44,333 nt of DNA from Comamonadaceae bacterium ALPHA2B (GTDB lineage Bacteria > Pseudomonadota > Gammaproteobacteria > Burkholderiales > Burkholderiaceae_C), in the NCBI GenBank assembly GCA_005503065.1, contig SCOE01000043.1, forward strand, positions 1-44,333, written 5' to 3'. The translations under genes and the position numbers were made by a program. Positions 30,171 through 39,011 of the stretch are shown piece by piece; position 1 is the first letter of the stretch; every line of letters begins with the position of its first letter. The notes beneath the pieces are model-generated. The model searched no databases and was not told the origin of the DNA. It was given only the letters and a program-made list of their open reading frames with translations.

Positions 30171-30802
30171 GCGTCGGCCCAGCGGTAGTCCATCTGCCGG
30201 GCCGTGGCCACGGCCAGTGCCCGGCCCGCGAGCCGCGCCACCAGGTGCAGGCTCATGTCGATGCCCGCGCTGATGCCGGCCGAGGTGACGATGCGCCCCT
30301 GGTCCACCCAGCGGCGGGACCGGTCCACCTGAAGCGCCGGAAAGCGCGCCTGCAGGTCGTCGGCGTCTTCCCAATGCGTGGTCGCGGGACCGCCGGCAAG
30401 CACGCCTGCCGCGGCCAGCACGAAGGCGCCGGTGCAGACCGAGGCCGTGAGTTGCGCCGTCGCATGCGCCTGCCCGATCCAGTGCAGCAGCCGCGCGTCG
30501 GTCATGCAGGCGTCGACCACGCCGCCGGGGACCAAGAGCAGTTCGGCCTCCGGGGCGTCGTCCAGCGTGTGGTCGGGCAGCATCGCGAGGCCGGCGCGAG
30601 CGCGCACCGGACCCGGCCGCGGGGCGACGCTGTGGACGGCGAAGGGCGGCGCCTCGCCGGGGCGCTGCCGCCCGTGCACGCGGCTGGCCGTGGTGAAGAC
30701 CTCGAAGGGGCCGGCGAAATCCAGCGCCTCCACGCCGTCGAAGGCGAGGATCGCGACGCGGCAGGTCGGCGTGGCGGGCGGGGAGCGGGCCGGTTCGAGC
30801 AT
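30167..30802 (-). CDS. DJ-1/PfpI family protein
   Basis: This is a 211-residue class I glutamine amidotransferase-like protein. It has the start VAILAFDGVEALDFAGPFEVF, the acidic/Glu region ELLLVPGGV and the nucleophile elbow Cys in TASVCTGAFVLAAAG, then the TTHWEDADDL segment typical of isonitrile hydratase (InhA) and its relatives. It is thus either an isonitrile hydratase-like enzyme or a DJ-1-type hydrolase. It starts 13 bases after the isochorismatase-like gene and overlaps the GlxA-type regulator gene, making a three-gene operon. Confidence 0.9.
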   Translation of the reverse strand: MLEPARSPPATPTCRVAILAFDGVEALDFAGPFEVFTTASRVHGRQRPGEAPPFAVHSVAPRPGPVRARAGLAMLPDHTLDDAPEAELLLVPGGVVDACMTDARLLHWIGQAHATAQLTASVCTGAFVLAAAGVLAGGPATTHWEDADDLQARFPALQVDRSRRWVDQGRIVTSAGISAGIDMSLHLVARLAGRALAVATARQMDYRWADA

Positions 30803-30815
30803 CGTGCCGTTCCGC

Positions 30816-31388
30816 TCAGGCCGTGGCGAGCGCGCCGGCGCGGGCCAGCGCCTCGTCCACGCTGCACACGGTCGCGAAGCGCCCCTGCAGGACGGTGGCG
30901 GTGCGGGCCTTGATGTCGGCAGCCGCGAGCGGCCGGCCGTCGGGCTGCGTCATGTCGAAGGTGAGCGTGGCCTCGAGCACGTAGTCGACCTCCCAGCCCA
31001 GGTCCGACGCATGGCGCGTGGTGGTTTCGCAGCACTGCTCGGTGCGGATGCCGCTCACGATCAGGCGGCCGATGCCGTGGCGCGTGAGCCAGACCTCGAG
31101 CCCGCTGCCCACGAGGGCGCTGTGGCGGTGCTTGACGAAGGTGGCGTCCGCCGCGAAGTCGACCAGGCCGGCGATGGGCCGCACCAGCCCGGACTCCTCG
31201 GCGAAGGGGTTCGACGCCTCGGCCGGCGCGTCGACATGGAACACGCGCACCACCGGCACGCCGGCGGCGACGCAATTCCCGATCAACGCGTTCTGCGCCG
31301 CCAGGTAGGCGGGCACATCGTCGGGGCGGAAGTAGGGGCGGTGGCGGAACGACTCTTGGGCGTCGATCACAATCAGACAGGTTTTCAT
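30816..31388 (-). CDS. Isochorismatase-like cysteine hydrolase
   Basis: This is a 190-residue hydrolase of the isochorismatase superfamily. The catalytic triad is visible: Asp9 (LIVIDAQESF), Lys86 (FVKHRHSAL) and Cys119 (SGIRTEQCCETT). Relatives hydrolyse nicotinamide, N-carbamoylsarcosine, biuret, oxamate and similar C-N or ether bonds; the Cys makes an amide or ureido substrate likely. ATG 31388 (MKTCLIVIDAQ) is the natural start. It heads the operon with the PfpI-like and GlxA-type genes. The 118-base gap before it holds a CGTCCG-GCGA-CGGACG hairpin at 31450-31465, possibly ending the upstream transcript. Confidence 0.9.
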   Translation of the reverse strand: MKTCLIVIDAQESFRHRPYFRPDDVPAYLAAQNALIGNCVAAGVPVVRVFHVDAPAEASNPFAEESGLVRPIAGLVDFAADATFVKHRHSALVGSGLEVWLTRHGIGRLIVSGIRTEQCCETTTRHASDLGWEVDYVLEATLTFDMTQPDGRPLAAADIKARTATVLQGRFATVCSVDEALARAGALATA

Positions 31389-31506
31389 GGCGAGTGCTCG
31401 GGGCATCTGCGTGGATGATGCGCCCGATTCTTCTGCGCTGACGGCCATTCGTCCGGCGACGGACGGACGAGATTCGATCAGTTTAGGACATGCCCTGCCG
31501 GGGCAG

Positions 31507-32544
31507 CTACTCGAAGCACAGGTCCAGCCGCACCAGCGCGCCGGCGCGATCGATGCGCTCGGCACGGAAGTAGTGCCGCCCGCGGTACGCATCCAGCCGC
31601 AGCGGCAGCGCGACCGGGTCGCTCCAGCTGCGCAGCGAGAAGCCGCGCCGCGCCAGGCTCTGCAGCAGCGCGTCGATCGCCGCTTCGTCGGGCGCCACCT
31701 GCAGGTCGGCATCCGCCGGCGTGACCGAGGCCGGGTCCTGCAGCCAGCGCGCGAAGCTGCCGAAGACCGTGAAGCGGTGGCCTTCGGCGCGAAGGGCGTT
31801 CAGCAGCGCGGCGGTGGCGGCGAGGTCGACGGTCTCGCGCCGCTTCCGGGCGATGAGGGCGTACTCGTGGCTGCGGTTGCTGCGCGCGTCCATCGGCGCC
31901 GCCGGGCCGACGGCACGGTCGTAGACGATCACGCGTTCCTCCTGCAGCACGAAGAGGCTGCCGAGGATGCGCGCGAGGTCGAAGGCCAGCGGCAGCGTGC
32001 GATCGCCCAGGCGCAGGTTCTCGGCCATGGCGATGCAGAACGCACCTTCGGCCAGCACGTCGCGCACGCGGTGGAACACCTCGCGCAGCCCGGCCAGGTG
32101 CGCCTCGTAGGTGGCGCTGCCGTAGAGCTGGTCCGGCACCGGCTCGCCGTTCCAGCGGCAGCCGAAATAGGGCACGTTGGTCAGGCACAGGTCGATCGGC
32201 GGCATCGCGCCATCGGCCAGCGTGTCGCAGGAGGCCGCGAACACCGTCGGCGGGGCCAGGCCCAGGCGCGCGAAGCGCTCGCCGATCGTCGCGGCGCGCG
32301 TGGCGTCGATCTCGCAGCCGACCGCGTCGCGCCCCTCCAGCCGCGCCGCCAGCAGCGTGCTGCCCAGGCCCGCGAAGGGATCGAGCACGCGTCCGCCCGC
32401 CCGGCAGAAGTGGCGCACGAAGGGACGCATCTGCGTGACCCAGCCGATGTCGCGCCCCGCCAGCGGATCGCGCGCGGCGACGTCGGCCGGCAGGGCGTGC
32501 TCGGCCGGCTCGGCCTCGAGCCGCATCCAGCTGCGGTCATCCAT
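31507..32544 (-). CDS. Methyltransferase fused to a nucleotidyltransferase-like domain
   Basis: This is a 345-residue two-domain protein. Residues about 30-235 look like a DNA-type SAM methyltransferase: SAM motif DPFAGLGST (55-63), acidic GCEID (76-80) and a motif-IV candidate NVPYF (123-127). The usual form of motif IV is N/D/S-P-P-Y/F/W, so Val replaces the first Pro. Residues about 255-345 look like a small nucleotidyltransferase fold: GS at 262-263 with FGSFAR, DAD at 278-280, and Asp341 in VRLDLCFE as a third carboxylate. The domain pairing is unfamiliar to me. It overlaps the radical SAM gene by 8 bases (ATGGATGA). Substrate could be nucleic acid or a small molecule. ATG 32544 is chosen because it falls in that overlap and precedes the conserved part. 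Confidence 0.75.
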   Translation of the reverse strand: MDDRSWMRLEAEPAEHALPADVAARDPLAGRDIGWVTQMRPFVRHFCRAGGRVLDPFAGLGSTLLAARLEGRDAVGCEIDATRAATIGERFARLGLAPPTVFAASCDTLADGAMPPIDLCLTNVPYFGCRWNGEPVPDQLYGSATYEAHLAGLREVFHRVRDVLAEGAFCIAMAENLRLGDRTLPLAFDLARILGSLFVLQEERVIVYDRAVGPAAPMDARSNRSHEYALIARKRRETVDLAATAALLNALRAEGHRFTVFGSFARWLQDPASVTPADADLQVAPDEAAIDALLQSLARRGFSLRSWSDPVALPLRLDAYRGRHYFRAERIDRAGALVRLDLCFE

Positions 32545-33667
32545 GCGCGGGCTCCGCGGCGCGGGTGTCGAGCAGCACGTCGTGGCCGGGCTCCCATCCG
32601 GCGCACAGCTGTCCGTTGGCGAAGTAGACGAGCTTGTAGACATCGCCGCTCGCGTGGCGGCGGTGCATCGCGGCGTAATCGGAGCGCTCGAACACCACCT
32701 GCAGCCCGCCGCGCGTGCGCAGGCGCAGGTTCCAGAAGTAGTAGCCCTCGGTGAGCGACTCGATCTCCCATTCGGCGCTGGTCGCCGCGTCGGCCAGGCA
32801 GGCCTGCAGCAGCGCTGCCATCGGCACGCGGGCGGCGCCCAGGTAGCGTGCGGTGGCGTTGTCGCGGTAGCCCGCGTCCAGTTCGGAGAACTCGCGGAAG
32901 ATCACCGTGCCCGCGCCTTGCGCGCGCGCCCAGCCGAGGTAGGCCGCCACGTCCTGCGGCGTGCGCACGCCGCCCAGCTGCAGCAGGCAGACCAGCCGCA
33001 CCGGGAAGGCCTCGGCCAACGTCGCGAGCACGCGCTCGAACACGGCCCGCCCGGCGATCGGCTCGCCGGCGCGAAAGCGCATCAGGGCCTGGTTGGTCGC
33101 ACCGTCGTGGTGGTGGCGCGACAGCTCGATCCAGCTGAGCCTGAACTGCAGCAGCGCGTCGCGCAGCACCGCGCCCTGCGCGTGCGCGAAGCCCGCCCCG
33201 TTCGAATACAGCACCCGGTCTTCGATGGCGATGCCGTCACGCTCGGCGGCACGCAGGGTGTCGAGCAGCTGGAGCAGCCAGGCCGGGTCGTCGGTGTTTT
33301 CCAGCCCCGAAAGCGACCACGAGAGCGGCACCCCGCGCAGGGCGGCCAATGCGCGGCCCAGTCCCGCGAAATAGCCGGCGTCCGGGCGCAGGCGCGCGGC
33401 CGGCACGCTGCCGCGCTCGGTGCGCAGGTTCTCGGAGCAGAAGGCGCAGCGGGCCGAGCAGGGCCGGCTGGAGGCATAGGGCGTGAAGCTGATCGGCCGC
33501 GCCAGGCGCCAGTCGCGCCCACCGATGCGCAGCCGGTGCCACCGGGTGCCGTCATCGGCGTCCGGCGCGCGGTGGACGATCCGGGGCGCACGGGCCCGGA
33601 GGGCGTCGAGCAGGGCGGCCTCGTCGCTCGCCGGCGCCGGGGGGTGGAAGCTCACGGGGGCGTCCAT
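32537..33667 (-). CDS. Radical SAM protein of unknown function
   Basis: This is a 376-residue protein with the radical SAM cluster motif Cys70-x3-Cys74-x2-Cys77 (RPCSARCAFCSENLR) preceding a TIM-barrel-like region with SWSLSGLENTDDP and VLYSNGAGF. A GAGTVIFREFSELD strand lies late in the barrel. The C-terminal part (about 290-376) has VVFERSDYAAMHRR and ends with a Cys in NGQLCAGWEPGHD. No SPASM or B12-binding domain was recognised. It is coupled to the methyltransferase-nucleotidyltransferase gene by an 8-base overlap and follows the AI-2E family gene by 16 bases. I do not know the reaction. Confidence 0.78.
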   Translation of the reverse strand: MDAPVSFHPPAPASDEAALLDALRARAPRIVHRAPDADDGTRWHRLRIGGRDWRLARPISFTPYASSRPCSARCAFCSENLRTERGSVPAARLRPDAGYFAGLGRALAALRGVPLSWSLSGLENTDDPAWLLQLLDTLRAAERDGIAIEDRVLYSNGAGFAHAQGAVLRDALLQFRLSWIELSRHHHDGATNQALMRFRAGEPIAGRAVFERVLATLAEAFPVRLVCLLQLGGVRTPQDVAAYLGWARAQGAGTVIFREFSELDAGYRDNATARYLGAARVPMAALLQACLADAATSAEWEIESLTEGYYFWNLRLRTRGGLQVVFERSDYAAMHRRHASGDVYKLVYFANGQLCAGWEPGHDVLLDTRAAEPAHG

Positions 33668-33683
33668 GGCTCGGGCGGCGCCC

Positions 33684-34781
33684 TCAGACCAGCCGGGCGG
33701 CCTGCAGCTCTTTCTTGAGGTACGCGTAGAAGAGCGGCGCCGCCACCAGCCCCGCAGGCCCGAACACCGCCTCGGCCGCGAACATCACGGCCAGCAGCTC
33801 CCACACGGCGATGTGCGTGCGGCTGCCCACCACCTTGGCATTGATGACGTACTCGGCCTTGTGGATCAGGATGAGGAAGGCCAGGCAGGCGGCGGCCGTG
33901 AGCGGCGACACCGACAGCCCCACCAGCGTGATCACGACGTTGCACAGCAGGTTGCCGACGATCGGGATCAGCCCCGCCAGGAAGGTGAGCGTGATGAGCG
34001 CCGGCGTGTAGGGCAGGCTGAGGTTCCAGACCGGCAGGATGAACAGCAGGAACACGGCCGTCAGCGCCGTGTTGAAGGTCGCGATCCAGAACTGCGCCGC
34101 CACGATCTGCCGGAAGGCCTGGCCGAAGACGCTGATGCGCCGGTGCATCTGCGCGGCCAGCGGCTGCCGCAGCGCGGGCGGACGCGCCACGGCGGCCAGT
34201 CCGCCGACGATCAGGCCCACGTAGGCGAAGAGCAGGGCGGTGAGCCAGGCGCGGCCGGCCAGGGCGAGCGAGCCGGCCTGGGTGCGCAGATAGTTGGCGA
34301 CCATGTGCTGCACGTCGCCGGCTGCGGCGGGCAGCGAGGCGGCCAGGTCGGGCGGCAGCTTCTCGCGCAGGTCGAGGATGGTGCGGGCCACGTAGTCGAG
34401 CAGCTCGCGGTACTGCTGCGGCGCGTCGACCACGAATTCGCGCGCCTGCGACAGCCCCACGCCCAGCAGTGCCAGCGGGCCCGCCACCACGAAGACGATG
34501 GTGAGCGCCTGGATCAGGCTCTGGACGCGCGCGGGCAATGTGAGCCCCGTCACGCCCGGCCGGGACCGCGCGATCGCGCGCTCGGCCAGCCGGATCACGC
34601 CCCGCACGAAGGTCCGTGTGGCGAGGAAACCCACGCACACCGCCAGCAGCCCCACCAGCAGGTGGTTGAGCAGCATGCCCAACAGGGCCGCGCCCATGAG
34701 CACGTAGCTGGCACCGACGACCCAGCGCGAGGCCGGGGCCTCGTGGGTGGCGGCGGCTGCGGCGGGGTCGGTGGTGCTCAT
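33684..34781 (-). CDS. AI-2E family transporter (PerM-like)
   Basis: This is a 365-residue inner-membrane protein of the AI-2E/TqsA/PerM family. It has paired helices at the N-terminus (about 22-60), another pair near 95-115, a periplasmic or cytoplasmic region with the DAPQQYRELLDYV segment, and a C-terminal four to five helix block containing LTFLAGLIPIVGNLL and KVVGSRTHIAVWELL, both family hallmarks. Family members export AI-2 or antiport sodium; most have no known substrate. ATG 34781 (MSTTDPAAAAATHEAP) is chosen; the longer frame to 34970 runs through a dispersed repeat. Gene order next to purM and hda is common in this bacterial group. Confidence 0.92.
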   Translation of the reverse strand: MSTTDPAAAAATHEAPASRWVVGASYVLMGAALLGMLLNHLLVGLLAVCVGFLATRTFVRGVIRLAERAIARSRPGVTGLTLPARVQSLIQALTIVFVVAGPLALLGVGLSQAREFVVDAPQQYRELLDYVARTILDLREKLPPDLAASLPAAAGDVQHMVANYLRTQAGSLALAGRAWLTALLFAYVGLIVGGLAAVARPPALRQPLAAQMHRRISVFGQAFRQIVAAQFWIATFNTALTAVFLLFILPVWNLSLPYTPALITLTFLAGLIPIVGNLLCNVVITLVGLSVSPLTAAACLAFLILIHKAEYVINAKVVGSRTHIAVWELLAVMFAAEAVFGPAGLVAAPLFYAYLKKELQAARLV

Positions 34782-34877
34782 GACGAGCGCGGGATCGAAG
34801 CTGGACGGAGGAGGGCTGCGTGGGTGACGGTTGCGCCAAGGCGGCCAGCAGCGTCCATCCCATTCATCCCTGAATAC

Positions 34878-34932
34878 TTCTGCGCCCGCTGCGAACCCTC
34901 TGCGCCCTCTGCGTTCGGCTGCCCGTATTCCA
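34878..34932 (-). repeat. CGCAGAGG repeat, copy 3
   Basis: On the minus strand it reads ATACGGGCAGCCGAACGCAG, then further GGGCGCAGAGG and GGGCGCAG units, matching the arms in the kyn cluster. It lies in the 157-base gap between purM and the AI-2E family gene. Confidence 0.8.
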
Positions 34933-34938
34933 CTCTCG

Positions 34939-35979
<1,041 letters not shown>

Positions 35980-36114
35980 GGTCGGCAGGCGGGAGGGGTG
36001 GAAGAGGCGCCGCCGCCGGATGCGGGCGGGCCGATAGAATTTCGGGTGATTTTAAGGGCCGTCCCCTGGCGTTCCCGGCCGATCCCCCTCCCTTTCTCCC
36101 TTCCCATCCATGGC

Positions 36115-36798
36115 ATGAAGCAGCTCGCGCTCGACATCGGTCTGCAGGCCGGGCCGACCCTCGCCAGCTTCTTCGCCGGCCCCAACGAGGCCGCCCTGCG
36201 TCACCTGCAGCTGTGGGTGGGCGCCGGTCGCGGGGCGGTGCATTCGCCGGTGCCGACCTACCTGTGGGGCGAAGGCGGCAGCGGCAAGACGCACCTGCTC
36301 GAATCGGTGCGCACCGCGCTGCGCGAGCAGGGCGCCGAGGTCGGCTGGCTGCACCCGGGCCTTTTCGAGCCGCCGCCCTTCGACGAGCGCTGGAGCGCCG
36401 TGGTGATGGACGACGTGCACCTGTACACCGCCGTGCAGCAGCATGCGGCCTTCAACTGGTTCGTCAACGCACAGACGCTGCAGCGCGGCGTGGTGGCGGC
36501 CGGCAGCCTGCCGCCGGCCGACCTGCCGCTGCGCGAGGACCTGCGCACGCGCCTGGGCTGGGGCCATGTGTTCCAGCTGCAGGTGCTGAGCGAGGCCGAG
36601 CGCCGCGCCGTGCTGCGCCAGGCCGCCGACGCGCGCGGCGTGATGCTGTCGGACGACGTGATCGACTACGTGCTGCACCGCTTCAGCCGCGACCTGGGCA
36701 GCCTGATGGAGCTGCTGGAGCACCTGGACGGCTACGCGCTGCGCACCCAGCGGGCGGTGACCATCCCGCTGATCCGCTCCATGCTGGAAAACGAATGA
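36115..36798 (+). CDS. hda: DnaA regulatory inactivator Hda
   Basis: Hda is an AAA+ protein, related to DnaA domain III, that with the DNA clamp stimulates ATP hydrolysis by DnaA after initiation. The 227-residue protein has an N-terminal clamp-binding-like motif QLALDI (3-8), Walker A GEGGSGKT (52-59), Walker B VVMDDVH and a sensor region near DLRTRLGWG. ATG 36115 is set by the QLALDI motif being at the very N-terminus, as in other Hda proteins. TAGAAT at about 36036 might be a -10 box. pcnB starts 30 bases after its stop. Confidence 0.95.
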   Translation: MKQLALDIGLQAGPTLASFFAGPNEAALRHLQLWVGAGRGAVHSPVPTYLWGEGGSGKTHLLESVRTALREQGAEVGWLHPGLFEPPPFDERWSAVVMDDVHLYTAVQQHAAFNWFVNAQTLQRGVVAAGSLPPADLPLREDLRTRLGWGHVFQLQVLSEAERRAVLRQAADARGVMLSDDVIDYVLHRFSRDLGSLMELLEHLDGYALRTQRAVTIPLIRSMLENE

Positions 36799-36828
36799 GG
36801 CGCCGTGAGGTGCCCAACCACTGAATTC

Positions 36829-38445
36829 ATGATCAAGACCTTCATCGACAAACTCCTGGGCAAGTCCAAGGCCGGCACCAAGTCGCGCTTCGGCAAGCGC
36901 GAGGAGGTCGACGCCAGCGTGCACGGCATCAACCCCGACCTGGTCGACGAGCGGGCGAAGAACGTCGTCACCACGCTGCAGCAGGCCGGTTTCGAGGCCT
37001 ACATCGTGGGCGGCGCGGTGCGCGACCTGCTGCTGGGCCTGCGGCCCAAGGATTTCGACGTCGCCACCAACGCCACGCCGGAGGAGGTCAAGGGGCTGTT
37101 CCGCCGCGCCTTCATCATCGGGCGGCGCTTTCGCATCGTGCACGTGGTGTACGGCCGGGGGCGCGAGCACGAGGTGATCGAGGTCTCGACCTTCCGCGCC
37201 TACATGGACAACGCGGCCGCCGAGCAGGTGGCGGGCAACGAGCGCACCAGCAAGAGCGAACTGGCGGCCATGAAGCACGCGGTGGACGCCAGCGGCCGCG
37301 TGCTGCGCGACAACGTCTGGGGCCCGCAGGACGAAGACGCCGCGCGGCGCGACTTCAGCGTCAACGCGATGTACTACGACCCGGCGCGGCAGATCGTGGT
37401 CGATTACCACCACGGCATCCGCGACGCCAAGAAGCTGACGCTGCGCATGATCGGCGACCCGGCCACGCGCTACCGCGAAGACCCCGTGCGCGTGATCCGC
37501 GCGATCCGCTTCTCCGCCAAGCTGGCGGCGCTCGGATTCAAGATGGAGGCCAAGACCGCGGCGCCGCTGGTCGAGTCGGCCAAGCTGCTGGCCGACGTGC
37601 CGCAGAGCCGGCTCTTTGACGAGATGCTCAAGCTGCTGCAGACGGGGCACGCCATTGCCACCATCGAGCAGTTGCGCAAGCTGGGGCTGGCCAGCGGCAT
37701 CTATCCGCTGCTGGACGTGGTGGTCGAGCGCGCGGACCAGCCCTTCGTCAAGGCCGCCCTGTCCGACACCGACCGCCGCGTGGGCGAGGGCAAGCCGGTG
37801 GCGGCCAGCTTCCTGCTGGCCTGCGTGCTGTGGAACGACGTGCGCGAGGGCTGGCAATCGCGCATGCAGGACCACGGCAACCAGCGCGGTCAGGCGCCGT
37901 TCCCAGCCCTGCAGGACGCCATCGACGACGTGTTCAACGCCCGCATCGGCGACGTGTCGGGCCGCGGCAAGCTCGCGGCCGACATGCGCGAGATCTGGAT
38001 GATGCAGCCGCGCTTCGACAAGCGCAGCGGCTCCACGCCCTACAGCCTGGTCGAGCAGGCGCGCTTTCGAGCCGCCTTCGACTTCATGCGCCTGCGCGCC
38101 GACGTGGGCGAGGTCGACGAGGCCATCGCCGAATGGTGGCAGGAGTTCAGCACCGCCGACGACCTGCGCCGCCAGGACCTGATGGACCAGGTGCGGGCCG
38201 AGCAGCGCAAGGGCCAGCGCCAGCCGGGCCCGCGCGTGCATGTGCGCGCCCCCGCGCCGCGTGCCCCGCGGGAAGCGCAGGAGGCCGCGGTCGACGCCGC
38301 GGACGACATGGTGGCCGTTCCCGAAGCGGCGGGAGAGGCGACACCCGGCGCGCCGCGCAAGCGCCGCCGGCGCCGCAAGCCCCGTGCGGGTGGCGGCGCA
38401 GCACCGGCGGCCGGCGGCGACACGGGCGGCGGCACCGGCGAATGA
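36829..38445 (+). CDS. pcnB: Poly(A) polymerase I
   Basis: PcnB adds 3' poly(A) tails that mark RNAs for decay. The class II nucleotidyltransferase core is visible: IVGGAVRDLLLG, KDFDVATNATPEEV, FIIGRRFRIVHVV and the RRDFSVNAMYYD block, then the RNA-binding REDPVRVIRAIRFSAKL. The C-terminal 100 residues are Arg/Pro/Ala-rich with an RKRRRRRKP-like basic stretch, typical of bacterial poly(A) polymerases rather than CCA-adding enzymes. ATG 36829 (MIKTFIDKLLG) is preferred to the GTG at 36805, though neither has a strong Shine-Dalgarno. The stop overlaps folK (ATGA). 538 residues. Confidence 0.96.
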   Translation: MIKTFIDKLLGKSKAGTKSRFGKREEVDASVHGINPDLVDERAKNVVTTLQQAGFEAYIVGGAVRDLLLGLRPKDFDVATNATPEEVKGLFRRAFIIGRRFRIVHVVYGRGREHEVIEVSTFRAYMDNAAAEQVAGNERTSKSELAAMKHAVDASGRVLRDNVWGPQDEDAARRDFSVNAMYYDPARQIVVDYHHGIRDAKKLTLRMIGDPATRYREDPVRVIRAIRFSAKLAALGFKMEAKTAAPLVESAKLLADVPQSRLFDEMLKLLQTGHAIATIEQLRKLGLASGIYPLLDVVVERADQPFVKAALSDTDRRVGEGKPVAASFLLACVLWNDVREGWQSRMQDHGNQRGQAPFPALQDAIDDVFNARIGDVSGRGKLAADMREIWMMQPRFDKRSGSTPYSLVEQARFRAAFDFMRLRADVGEVDEAIAEWWQEFSTADDLRRQDLMDQVRAEQRKGQRQPGPRVHVRAPAPRAPREAQEAAVDAADDMVAVPEAAGEATPGAPRKRRRRRKPRAGGGAAPAAGGDTGGGTGE

Positions 38446-38915
38446 GCGTTGCGCGTGCCCCGGTCGTGGCTTACGTGGGGATCGGCGGCAATTTGGGCGA
38501 CGCGCGGGCGACCGTCGAGCGAGCCATCGAGGCATTGGCGCAGGTGCCCAGCACGCATCGCGTCGCCTGCTCGTCGCTGTACCGCAGCGCGCCGGTCGAT
38601 GCAGGCGGGCCGGACTTCATCAACGCCGTGGCCGCACTGGAGACGACGCTGACGGCGCCCGCCCTTCTGGCCGCGCTGCAGAACATCGAGCAGGCGGAAG
38701 GCCGCGAGCGACCGTACCGCAACGCGCCGCGCACGCTCGACCTGGACCTGCTGCTGTACGGCGACGGCCGCATCGACAGCACCGCCCTCGTCGTGCCGCA
38801 CCCGCGCATGCAGGAGCGGGCCTTCGTCCTGCGGCCGCTGGCCGAGATCGCGCCGGCGCGCGTGTCCGATGCGGCGGTGGCGGCGGTGGCCGGCCAGGCG
38901 ATCGAACGGCTCTGA
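38442..38915 (+). CDS. folK: 6-hydroxymethyl-dihydropterin pyrophosphokinase
   Basis: FolK transfers pyrophosphate from ATP to 6-hydroxymethyl-7,8-dihydropterin in folate synthesis. The 157-residue protein has YVGIGGNLGDARATVERAIE (GGNLGD loop), SSLYRSAPVD, PDFINAVAAL, and the signature RNAPRTLDLDLLLYGD with a later VPHPRMQERAFVL. It starts inside the pcnB stop codon (ATGA), as is usual in this group. Confidence 0.97.
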   Translation: MSVARAPVVAYVGIGGNLGDARATVERAIEALAQVPSTHRVACSSLYRSAPVDAGGPDFINAVAALETTLTAPALLAALQNIEQAEGRERPYRNAPRTLDLDLLLYGDGRIDSTALVVPHPRMQERAFVLRPLAEIAPARVSDAAVAAVAGQAIERL

Positions 38916-38967
38916 CGCCGCCTCGGCGGGCTCGCAGGTCGGCCAATTACACTCGCGGGCTGCCCGG

Positions 38968-38985
38968 GTGTCATCACCCTGTCGC
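38968..38985 (+). promoter_or_regulatory. Probable Pho box before the DUF47-pit operon
   Basis: GTGTCAT (38968-38974) and CTGTCGC (38979-38985) are two 7-base half-sites on an 11-base period, close to the PhoB consensus CTGTCAT-N4-CTGTCAY. They lie 27 bases before the ATG of a PhoU-like gene followed by a phosphate transporter. PhoB control is inferred. Confidence 0.5.
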
Positions 38986-39011
38986 ACACACCGTGTAAGG
39001 AATCCGTCGCC

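Noticed and set aside
36052-38535. Minus-strand open frame of 827 codons
   Set aside because: It is antisense to hda and pcnB, both well-supported genes; no domain seen.
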